Assembly (NCBI GenBank): GCA_002492415.1
Contig: DKYK01000023.1
Location: 1 to 13,095, forward strand
DNA length: 13,095 bases
Direction: 5' to 3'
From: Christensenella sp. UBA7102
GTDB taxonomy: Bacteria; Bacillota; Clostridia; Christensenellales; UBA1750
This document shows positions 7,563 through 13,095 of this stretch, one piece after another (position 1 is the stretch's first letter; the number at the start of each line of letters is the position of its first letter). Below the pieces are notes generated by a model. That model did not search any database and was not told where the DNA came from. It saw nothing but the letters and a program-made list of their open reading frames with translations. Position numbers and translations under genes: made by a program.

Positions 7563-8225
7563 ATGGCGACTTCATTGGAGGTCTGGGGAGATTACGCCTC
7601 CTTCAATCGCCCGGAGATGAAGACGGAAAGGGTTAGCTATGATGTGATGACACCCTCCGCTGCTCGGGGATTGCTGGAAAGCGTGTACTGGCATCCGGGC
7701 TTGCGGTGGGTCATTGATCGCATCCATGTCTGCGCTCCCATCCGCTTTACCAACCTACGCCGCAATGAGGTGAAGTCCACCATCAGCTCCCGAGTTGTCC
7801 GGACGGCGATGGAACGGGGCGCCGGGGAGCTGTATCTGGCCACCTCGCAGGACATCCAGCAGCGGGCGGCCCTGCTGCTGCGGGATGTGCATTATGTCAT
7901 CGACGCCCATTTCGAGCTCACCGAGCGCGCCGCGCCCAGCGATAACGCTGGCAAGTTTCAGGACATCATCCAGCGCCGGATCCGGCGGGGACAGTTCTAT
8001 AGCCAGCCCTATTTCGGCTGCCGGGAGTTCCCGGCGCAGTTCCGGGCATGCGAAACGCCGCCTCCCTGCCCGGAGGAACTGAAAGGGGTGCGGGATCTGG
8101 GGTACATGCTCTGGGACCTGGATTACTCCGACCCGGAGAACTTCGTGCCGCTCTTCTTCCGTGCCACGCTGCGGGACGGGGTAATGGAGGTCCCCACCCG
8201 GGACAGCGGGGAGGTGATCGGATGA
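7563..8225 (+). CDS. cas5c: Cas5c (Cas5d), crRNA-processing endoribonuclease of type I-C
   Basis: A 220-residue Cas5 of the type I-C branch. In this subtype it replaces Cas6: it cuts the repeat RNA at the base of its hairpin and stays on the 5' handle in the effector. Visible family landmarks are the N-terminal VWGDYASFNRPEMKTERVSY, SVYWHP (Y42, the likely match of the catalytic tyrosine), and FYSQPYFGCREFPAQF. In GKFQDIIQRR the lysine of the catalytic Lys-His pair is present (K131), but the next residue is F132 rather than histidine. I chose ATG 7563, 8 nt after AAAGGAG (7548-7554), over the in-frame GTG at 7554 that overlaps that site. Its stop overlaps the cas8c start as ATGA. Confidence 0.95.
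   Translation: MATSLEVWGDYASFNRPEMKTERVSYDVMTPSAARGLLESVYWHPGLRWVIDRIHVCAPIRFTNLRRNEVKSTISSRVVRTAMERGAGELYLATSQDIQQRAALLLRDVHYVIDAHFELTERAAPSDNAGKFQDIIQRRIRRGQFYSQPYFGCREFPAQFRACETPPPCPEELKGVRDLGYMLWDLDYSDPENFVPLFFRATLRDGVMEVPTRDSGEVIG
8210..8219 (+). promoter_or_regulatory. Very strong ribosome binding site of cas8c
   Basis: GGAGGTGATC is a ten-base complement of the standard 16S rRNA 3' end and lies inside the last codons of cas5c. The GGAGG core ends 7 nt before the ATG at 8222. It fixes the cas8c start and rules out the in-frame extension upstream to 8048. Confidence 0.8.
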
Positions 8226-10000
8226 TCTTGCAGGCACTTGTGGAGCATTACGAGGATCTGGCCGCGCAAGGGAAGCTGCCCCGTCCCGGCTGGGGCGACG
8301 CCGGCATCGCCTACGCGCTGAACATCAACGCCGCCGGGGAGCTGGAAGAGGTGGTCGATATCCGCATCCCTCCGGAGAACGGCAAGGGAAAGCCGCGGCC
8401 GCAGAGGATCAAGCTCCCGCTGCCCCCGACCGGGCGCACCTCTTTGGCGATCAAACCGGCCTTTCTCTGGGATAACGCCAAATACCTTCTGGGTATTGAC
8501 GGAAAGGGCAAGCAGGAGCAGAGCATCAAGAGCTTCCAGGGGAGCAGACGCTTTCACCACGAATTGCTGGACGCGGTGGACAGCCCGGCAGCCCGCGCGG
8601 TGCTGGCTTTCTTTGACCGCTGGAACCCAACAAAGGCCCGGGAGAACCCTGCGCTGTCGGACAAACTGGAGGACATACTGGCGGGTGTGAATCTGGTCTT
8701 TCGGTGTGAAAACGGCTATCCTCACGACGATGCGCAGATATGGGATGCTTGGCAGAAGCACTACGACTCAGCCGAAGAAGGCCCGGAGATGGCGTGCCTG
8801 GTCACGGGCAAAAAAGGGCCTGTGGAGCGCATCCATCCAAACATAAAGGGCAATGGACCCGGATGGCAGCCTATGGGGAACACGCTGGTGGGCTTTAACG
8901 CCCCTGCGTTTTGCTCCTATGGCCGGGAACAGAGCTACAACGCTCCCACCAGTAAATATGCAGCGTTTGCCTACACCAGCGCATTGAACCACCTGTTGGC
9001 GGATCGGGAAAACGTAGGAAGAATTGGCGACACTACAGTGCTGTTCTGGGCATCCGGCGGGCAGCAGGGCTATCAGCGCTTTTCTATGGCGAGCCTGTTT
9101 GGTGTTCTCACCGCATACACGGTCTCTGACCTGCAAAAAATGACGCTGGATCTATGCCGGGGAAAGCCGGTCCTGTTTGAGGAGACACAGCTGGATCCCG
9201 GAACCACATTTTATATCCTGGGCCTGTCGCCCAACGCCGCCCGCCTGTCGGTGCGGTTCTTCCTCAAAAATACCTTCGGCACATTCGTCCGAAACATTCA
9301 GGCCCACCAGAAGCGGCTGGAGGTCGTCCGTCCGTCTTTCGACAAGTTTGAGACCCTTCCCCTGTGGAAGCTGCTGGACGCAACAGTGAACCAGAATTCC
9401 CGGGACAAATCCCCGACGCCCGGAATGGCTGGCGAGACCCTGCGGGCCATTTTGAACGATACCCCCTATCCCGCTTCTCTGCTAAATGGCACAGTCTTGC
9501 GTATCCGTGCAGAGCAACGTGATAAAGATCATCCAGATAAACCATTCAAAATGACCCGGGAGCGTGCCGCCATTCTGAAAGCCTACTATCTGAAAAAACC
9601 ACATCCTGACATCCCAAAGGAGGTTTTGACTGTGTCCCTGAATCCGGACAGCACCAATATCCCTTATACCCTGGGTCGGCTGTTCTGCGTGCTGGAGGCG
9701 ATCCAGGCTTCGGCCAATCCCGGCATCAATGCGACGATCAAGGATAAATACTTCAACTCCGCCTCCGCCACCCCTGGTAGGGTATTTCCCATGCTGATTA
9801 ACCTGGCCCAGAAGCACCTGCGGAAGTTGGACAAGGGCTGGGCAATCGCTTACAATAAGCAACTGACCGAGCTGACTGATAAGTTGGAAGAGAACTTTCC
9901 GGACCGCCTGACCCTGCCGCAGCAGGGTGCCTTCCAGCTGGGATACTACCACCAAACTCAGGCCCGGTATACGAAAAAGGAGGAAACTGAGCATGTCTGA
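8222..10000 (+). CDS. cas8c: Cas8c (Csd1), large subunit of the type I-C effector
   Basis: A 592-residue large subunit that recognises the PAM, stabilises the opened target DNA and recruits Cas3. Family landmarks are ACLVTGKKGPVERIHPNIKG (C192, VTG 194-196), then LVGFNAPAFCSYGREQSYNAP, the FAYTSALNHLL helix, and ILGLSPNAARLSVRFF later in the chain. The last 122 residues form the alpha-helical part that is also made separately as Cas11c from an internal start. The ATG overlaps the cas5c stop (ATGA) and follows a near-perfect ribosome site. The 3' end overlaps cas7c by 8 nt. Length is typical and nothing is truncated. Confidence 0.96.
   Translation: MILQALVEHYEDLAAQGKLPRPGWGDAGIAYALNINAAGELEEVVDIRIPPENGKGKPRPQRIKLPLPPTGRTSLAIKPAFLWDNAKYLLGIDGKGKQEQSIKSFQGSRRFHHELLDAVDSPAARAVLAFFDRWNPTKARENPALSDKLEDILAGVNLVFRCENGYPHDDAQIWDAWQKHYDSAEEGPEMACLVTGKKGPVERIHPNIKGNGPGWQPMGNTLVGFNAPAFCSYGREQSYNAPTSKYAAFAYTSALNHLLADRENVGRIGDTTVLFWASGGQQGYQRFSMASLFGVLTAYTVSDLQKMTLDLCRGKPVLFEETQLDPGTTFYILGLSPNAARLSVRFFLKNTFGTFVRNIQAHQKRLEVVRPSFDKFETLPLWKLLDATVNQNSRDKSPTPGMAGETLRAILNDTPYPASLLNGTVLRIRAEQRDKDHPDKPFKMTRERAAILKAYYLKKPHPDIPKEVLTVSLNPDSTNIPYTLGRLFCVLEAIQASANPGINATIKDKYFNSASATPGRVFPMLINLAQKHLRKLDKGWAIAYNKQLTELTDKLEENFPDRLTLPQQGAFQLGYYHQTQARYTKKEETEHV
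9616..9623 (+). promoter_or_regulatory. Internal ribosome binding site for Cas11c
   Basis: AAAGGAGG inside cas8c lies 8 nt before the in-frame GTG at 9632. It is as strong as the sites of the separate cas genes and has no reason to exist within a coding region except internal initiation. Confidence 0.8.
9632..10000 (+). CDS. cas11c: Cas11c, small effector subunit translated from within cas8c
   Basis: This nested, same-frame gene begins at GTG codon 471 of cas8c and shares its stop, giving 122 residues that start VSLNPDSTNIPYTLGRLFCV (V would be read as Met). In type I-C systems the small subunit Cas11c is known to be translated independently from the 3' end of cas8c. The region here, with LGRLFCVLEAIQ, ANPGINATIKDKYF and ATPGRVFPMLINLAQKHL, is the conserved helical bundle where such starts are found. 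The strong AAAGGAGG at 9616-9623 with 8-nt spacing fixes the start; the nearby in-frame TTG at 9626 is too close to it. Two copies are expected to line the inner side of the effector next to the target strand. The product itself has not been shown here. Confidence 0.82.
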   Translation: MSLNPDSTNIPYTLGRLFCVLEAIQASANPGINATIKDKYFNSASATPGRVFPMLINLAQKHLRKLDKGWAIAYNKQLTELTDKLEENFPDRLTLPQQGAFQLGYYHQTQARYTKKEETEHV

Positions 10001-10922
10001 GCCCATCAAAAACCGCTATGAATTTGTCATTCTGTTCGACGTGGAGAACGGAAACCCCAACGGTGATCCGGACGCGGGCAACATGCCGCGAGTGGATCCG
10101 GAGACCGGCTTGGGACTGGTGACCGATGTGTGCCTGAAACGCAAGATCCGCAACTATGTGGAGACCGTCAAGGAGGACGTTGCAGGCTATCGCATTTACA
10201 TCAAGGATAAGGTGCCGCTGAACCGTAGCGATAACAACGGCTTCCTCCAGGCCGGGATTCCAAATGCCGCTGGCATGAAGGCAGAGGAATTAAAGAAGGC
10301 GGTCAAGGCAAAAAAAGAGAAGGAAAACATGGATGTCGATGCCGTTGTGCGCGACTGGATGTGTGCAAATTTCTTTGACATCCGAACCTTTGGGGCGGTG
10401 ATGACCACTATGGTCAAGGCGGCACTCAATTGCGGCCAGGTTCGAGGACCGGTGCAGCTGGGCTTTGCCCGAAGCGTGGAGCCGGTGATGCCGCAAGAGG
10501 TGACCATCACGCGTGTGGCCATTACCACCGAGACCGACGCAGAGCAAAAAGGGACCGAAATGGGACGCAAGTATATCATTCCTTACGGCCTCTACCGCTG
10601 CGAAGGCTATATCTCTGCAAATTTGGCACGCAAGACCACCGGCTTTTCCGAGGAGGATTTGGAACTGCTGTGGCAGGCAATCCTCAATATGTTTGAGCAT
10701 GATCATTCCGCCGCCCGAGGAAAGATGGCGGTGCGCGAGCTGATTATTTTCAAGCACGACTGTGAACTGGGTTGCGCGCCGGCTTGGAAGCTCTTTGAAT
10801 TGGTGAAGGTAGAGCGGAAGACCAAGGACGACCTCTCTCCTGCCCGGGCCTATCAGGATTATCAGGTCACGGTAGATGAGGCCGCTCTGCCAGATGGCAT
10901 CACCTGTCTGCGAATGAGATGA
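9993..10922 (+). CDS. cas7c: Cas7c (Csd2), backbone subunit of the type I-C effector
   Basis: A 309-residue RRM-fold protein that polymerises along the crRNA spacer to form the backbone of the surveillance complex. The N-terminus YEFVILFDVENGNPNGDPD followed by MPRVD is the hallmark of the Csd2/Csh2 group. FDIRTFGAVM and GQVRGPVQLGFARSVEPV follow in the expected order. The ATG at 9993 lies 9 nt after AAGGAGG (9977-9983) and overlaps the end of cas8c by 8 nt; the longer in-frame start at 9927 lacks a ribosome site. Its stop overlaps the cas4 start as ATGA. Strong initiation fits the need for several copies per complex. Confidence 0.96.
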   Translation: MSEPIKNRYEFVILFDVENGNPNGDPDAGNMPRVDPETGLGLVTDVCLKRKIRNYVETVKEDVAGYRIYIKDKVPLNRSDNNGFLQAGIPNAAGMKAEELKKAVKAKKEKENMDVDAVVRDWMCANFFDIRTFGAVMTTMVKAALNCGQVRGPVQLGFARSVEPVMPQEVTITRVAITTETDAEQKGTEMGRKYIIPYGLYRCEGYISANLARKTTGFSEEDLELLWQAILNMFEHDHSAARGKMAVRELIIFKHDCELGCAPAWKLFELVKVERKTKDDLSPARAYQDYQVTVDEAALPDGITCLRMR

Positions 10923-11581
10923 GCTGGAATGAAGAAGACTGGCTCCTGCTGTCCGGCCTGCAGCACTTCGCCTTCTGCCGCCGCCAGTGGGCGCTGATTC
11001 ACATCGAGGCCCAGTGGGCGGAGAATGTACGCACGGTGGATGGTGAGCTCATGCACGAGCATGCCCATGATCAGGAGAATCGAGAGAGCCGGGGAGACCG
11101 GTTGATCGTCAGAGGACTGGCCATCCACTCGGTGAAACTGGGCGTCTCCGGGCAGTGCGACGTGGTGGAGTTTTTCAAAGATGCTGGCGGGGTCCCGCTC
11201 CGGGAGCGAGAAGGCCTGTGGTTGCCCTATCCGGTGGAGTACAAGCGGGGACAGCCCAAGGAATACATAGCGGATGAGCTTCAGCTGTGCGCCCAGGCCA
11301 TGTGTCTGGAGGAGATGCTTTGTTGCGCCGTTCCGGAAGGGGCGCTCTATTACGGAGAGCCCCGCCGTCGGACGGCAGTGTCCTTTACGCCCCAGCTGCG
11401 AGAGCAGGTCCGGAGCAGCCTGGCGGAGATGCATCAGCTGGTTCAAAAGCGGTATACACCCAAGGTCAAGCCATCCAAGGCTTGCAATGCTTGTTCCCTC
11501 AAGGAGCTATGCCTTCCGAAGCTGATGAGTCGGAGAAGCGTTGCGAATTACCTGGCAGCCGCCATGGAGGAGCTCGAATGA
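10919..11581 (+). CDS. cas4: Cas4 iron-sulfur nuclease for spacer acquisition
   Basis: A 220-residue RecB-like nuclease that, with Cas1-Cas2, selects and trims prespacers by their PAM and sets their orientation. The four cysteines for the 4Fe-4S cluster are C20 (FAFCRRQW) and C189, C192, C198 in ACNACSLKELC. Nuclease residues are H46 (GELMHEH), D81 (GQCDVVEF), E107 and K109 (VEYKRG) and the QLCAQAMCLEE helix. All expected ligands are present, so it should be active. The start overlaps the cas7c stop as ATGA and has no ribosome site of its own, unlike the other genes of the operon, so translation probably depends on reinitiation after cas7c. Its stop overlaps cas1. Confidence 0.96.
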   Translation: MSWNEEDWLLLSGLQHFAFCRRQWALIHIEAQWAENVRTVDGELMHEHAHDQENRESRGDRLIVRGLAIHSVKLGVSGQCDVVEFFKDAGGVPLREREGLWLPYPVEYKRGQPKEYIADELQLCAQAMCLEEMLCCAVPEGALYYGEPRRRTAVSFTPQLREQVRSSLAEMHQLVQKRYTPKVKPSKACNACSLKELCLPKLMSRRSVANYLAAAMEELE

Positions 11582-12609
11582 GACGTTTGCTCAACACTCT
11601 CTATGTTCTTTCGGAGGATATTTACCTATCCTTGGATGGGGAAAATGTGGTAGCCAGCCGAGATAAGCAAGTCGCCGCCCGCTATCCTCTGCATACGTTA
11701 CAGAACATCATCACGTTTTCTTATGCAGGAGCATCTCCTGCGCTGATGGGAGCGTGCGCCCAGCGCCAGATCGGTTTGGCTTTTTGTACGCCAAGAGGGA
11801 ATCTTTTAGCCCGTGTATGCGGGGAGGGCAATGGAAACGTATTGCTCCGACGGGCACAGTACCGCGCTGCCGACGACCCCAGTCAATGTTGCCAAATCGG
11901 TCGCACCATGATCTTTGGCAAGCTGTTTAACGCCCGTTGGAGCGTGGAGAGAACCCGCCGGGACCATGGCCTGCGGACGGATAGCGAAAAGCTGGTTTCC
12001 GCATCCAAGCAGATCTACGGGTTGCTATCCCAGGTCAAAGAGACGGTGTTGTCGGAGGAACTGCGTGGCCTGGAGGGCGTGGGTGCCTCTGTTTATTTCG
12101 GTGTGTTCAACGAAATGATCTTGGGGGATAAAGCGGCATTCTTCTTCCGTGGCCGGAGCCGCCGCCCCCCGCTGGATGCGGTCAACGCCATGCTCTCCTT
12201 TACTTACAGTCTTTTGGCACACGATTGCGCCTCTGCGCTGGAAAGCGTGGGCCTGGATTCCTACGTAGGATTTCTGCACCGGGACCGCCCAGGCCGAACC
12301 TCTCTGGCCCTGGACTTGATGGAAGAACTGCGACCCTGCATGGCGGATCGTTTCGTGCTCACGCTCATCAATAATCGGCAGGTCAGAGCGGCGGACTTTC
12401 AGTATATGGAAAGCGGTGCAGTGCTGCTGACGGATGAAGGCAGAAAATCCTTTCTGAAAAACTGGCAGGAAAAGAAAAAAGAATTGTTGACTCACCCATA
12501 TCTGGGAGAAAAGCTCCCATGGGGGATGATTCCCCATGTCCAAGCGCTCTTGTTGGCCCGCTATCTTCGTGGCGATCTAGACGCATATCCACCATTTTTA
12601 TGGAAGTGA
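11578..12609 (+). CDS. cas1: Cas1 integrase (type I-C)
   Basis: A 343-residue integrase that inserts new spacers at the leader end of the array. The metal site comprises E166 (GLEGVGASVYF), H234 (GFLHRDRPGRTSLALDLMEE) and the acidic D246/E249 in the same motif. The N-terminal beta domain starts MRRLLNTLYVLSEDIYLSLD, typical of the type I-C branch. The ATG overlaps the cas4 stop (ATGA), and GGAGGAG at 11566-11572 is a good ribosome site. The open frame extending upstream to 11287 is the cas4 region read out of frame and is not part of the gene. cas2 follows after 4 nt. Confidence 0.97.
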   Translation: MRRLLNTLYVLSEDIYLSLDGENVVASRDKQVAARYPLHTLQNIITFSYAGASPALMGACAQRQIGLAFCTPRGNLLARVCGEGNGNVLLRRAQYRAADDPSQCCQIGRTMIFGKLFNARWSVERTRRDHGLRTDSEKLVSASKQIYGLLSQVKETVLSEELRGLEGVGASVYFGVFNEMILGDKAAFFFRGRSRRPPLDAVNAMLSFTYSLLAHDCASALESVGLDSYVGFLHRDRPGRTSLALDLMEELRPCMADRFVLTLINNRQVRAADFQYMESGAVLLTDEGRKSFLKNWQEKKKELLTHPYLGEKLPWGMIPHVQALLLARYLRGDLDAYPPFLWK

Positions 12610-12613
12610 TCAA

Positions 12614-12904
12614 ATGTTGGTTTTAATTACTTATGACGTGAACACCGAAGATGCCGCCGGCCGCAGACGCTTGCGGTTAATCGCCAAGCAATGTGTGAAC
12701 TACGGTCAACGCGTGCAAAACTCTGTCTTTGAGTGCCTGTTGGATGCAGCCCAATGTCGGATGCTGCAAGCAAAGCTGTGTAAGATCATGGATCCGGAAA
12801 AGGACAGCTTGCGCTTTTACTACTTAGGATCCCATTATGAGAATAAAATTGATCATTTCGGGGCAAAGGTTTCCTACGCCCCGGAAGATGTCCTGATGCT
12901 CTAG
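12614..12904 (+). CDS. cas2: Cas2 (type I-C)
   Basis: A 96-residue Cas2, the dimeric centre of the Cas1-Cas2 integration complex. MLVLITYDVNTEDAAGRRRL has the ferredoxin-like first strand with conserved D8, followed by YGQRVQNSVFECLLD and LRFYYLG, as in standard Cas2 proteins. The ATG lies 4 nt after cas1, and GGAAGTGATC at 12602-12611 overlaps the cas1 stop and serves as ribosome site. The stop TAG lies at 12902-12904, and its final G begins the hairpin that opens the leader. It is the last cas gene. Confidence 0.97.
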   Translation: MLVLITYDVNTEDAAGRRRLRLIAKQCVNYGQRVQNSVFECLLDAAQCRMLQAKLCKIMDPEKDSLRFYYLGSHYENKIDHFGAKVSYAPEDVLML

Positions 12905-12947
12905 GTGCGAGGCGAAAGTGCACAGAGAATTTCAGTCGCTTCGCACC
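12904..12947 (+). promoter_or_regulatory. Hairpin at the cas2 stop, start of the CRISPR leader
   Basis: GGTGCGAGGCGA (12904-12915) pairs with TCGCTTCGCACC (12936-12947) over 12 positions with a single G-T wobble. The 20-base loop holds the palindrome GTGCAC (12918-12923). No T-run follows, so it is not an ordinary terminator. From memory, a similar GGTGCGA...TCGCACC element recurs just after cas2 in other type I-C loci, but I cannot verify this here. Its role is unknown: possible RNA stabilisation, read-through control or a protein site. Confidence 0.6.
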
Positions 12948-13074
12948 CAATCCTGTGACACTTTTCATAGGCGCGTAACCTTATTTCTCGGAAACAACTT
13001 CTTATTAGGAGGAGATGACGATGATGTTTGTATATTTATCACAAAAATAGATCATAAACCTCTCCGTTTTTGCT
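12905..13074 (+). promoter_or_regulatory. CRISPR leader (170 nt)
   Basis: This non-cas stretch lies between cas2 and the first repeat, where the array promoter and the integration signals are expected. It holds the hairpin at the cas2 stop, a ribosome-site-led micro-ORF, and an AT-rich end finishing in TTTTTGCT against the repeat. A possible -10 TATATT lies at 13031-13036 without a convincing -35, so I do not call a promoter. The boundary at 13074 is set by the start of the type I-C repeat. Confidence 0.75.
13021..13050 (+). CDS. Leader micro-ORF, nine codons, hypothetical
   Basis: AGGAGG (13007-13012) stands 8 nt before ATGATG, which opens a nine-codon frame (MMFVYLSQK) ending in TAG at 13048-13050. 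An in-frame ATG at 13015 would add two residues but is too close to the ribosome site. The frame lies wholly within the CRISPR leader and ends 24 nt before the first repeat. I recognise no family, and such a short frame may be chance. The well-placed ribosome site in an otherwise noncoding leader is what makes it worth listing. Confidence 0.35.
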   Translation: MMFVYLSQK

Positions 13075-13095
13075 GTCGCTCCCCATACGGGGAGC
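13075..13095 (+). CRISPR. First repeat of a type I-C CRISPR array, cut by the window edge
   Basis: The last 21 nt start GTCGCTCCCC, the usual 5' end of type I-C repeats. GCTCCCC (13078-13084) pairs perfectly with GGGGAGC (13089-13095) around the four-base loop ATAC. This is the hairpin Cas5c recognises; the missing 3' part should carry the roughly 11-nt crRNA handle, usually ending GATTGAAA followed by T or C. Neither a spacer nor a second repeat is visible, so the array is inferred from one partial unit and its position after cas2. Confidence 0.88.

Noticed and set aside
8048..8221. Upstream extension of cas8c
   Set aside because: It is cas5c read in another frame; a ten-base ribosome site places the start at 8222.
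11287..11577. Upstream extension of cas1
   Set aside because: It is cas4 sequence in another frame; the ATGA overlap and GGAGGAG place the start at 11578.
12955..12983. Array promoter starting with GTGACA at 12955-12960
   Set aside because: The -35 is good, but no acceptable -10 occurs at 16-18 nt.
12948..13014. boxA-like antitermination site in the leader
   Set aside because: AACTTCTTATTA near 13000 resembles a boxA only loosely, and no boxB-like hairpin lies beside it.

Overview
The window reads as a chromosomal piece of a fairly GC-rich Clostridia-type Firmicute, probably from an animal gut. The reasons are strong AAGGAGG-like ribosome sites, AT-rich gaps between GC-rich genes, sigma-A-like promoters, an AraC-controlled sugar module and a Firmicute-style type I-C CRISPR locus. 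This taxonomic call is inference; no rRNA or other marker gene is present.

Left part (1-5159): sugar metabolism. The last 12 codons of an unknown upstream gene are followed by a cytoplasmic family 2 glycoside hydrolase with a DUF4982-like domain. An AraC-family regulator converges on it from the minus strand. Divergent from the regulator is a two-gene operon: a ThuA-like protein and a Gfo/Idh/MocA NAD(P)-dependent oxidoreductase. The regulator has a good promoter, and a 17-nt interrupted palindrome lies between its -35 and -10. Together these genes look like an inducible module in which glycosides are oxidised to keto-sugars and cleaved. The substrate cannot be read from the sequence. A structured rho-independent terminator (5173-5220) ends the module.

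Right part (5221-13095): a complete type I-C CRISPR-Cas locus in the order cas3, cas5c, cas8c, cas7c, cas4, cas1, cas2, leader, first repeat. A good extended -10 promoter (5241-5269) precedes cas3. The genes from cas5c to cas2 overlap or nearly touch, so they are probably translationally coupled. Cas5c should process the crRNA, Cas8c/Cas7c/Cas5c build the effector, Cas3 degrades target DNA, and Cas4/Cas1/Cas2 acquire spacers. Inside the 3' end of cas8c, a strong in-frame Shine-Dalgarno and GTG start define a nested gene for the small subunit Cas11c (9632-10000), which ordinary gene calling would miss.

The 170-nt leader is not featureless. It opens with a 12-bp hairpin that starts in the cas2 stop codon and holds a GTGCAC palindrome in its loop. 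It also contains a ribosome-site-led micro-ORF of nine codons that ends 24 nt before the array. The window ends 21 nt into the first repeat, whose GCTCCCC/GGGGAGC hairpin is typical of type I-C. No spacer is visible.
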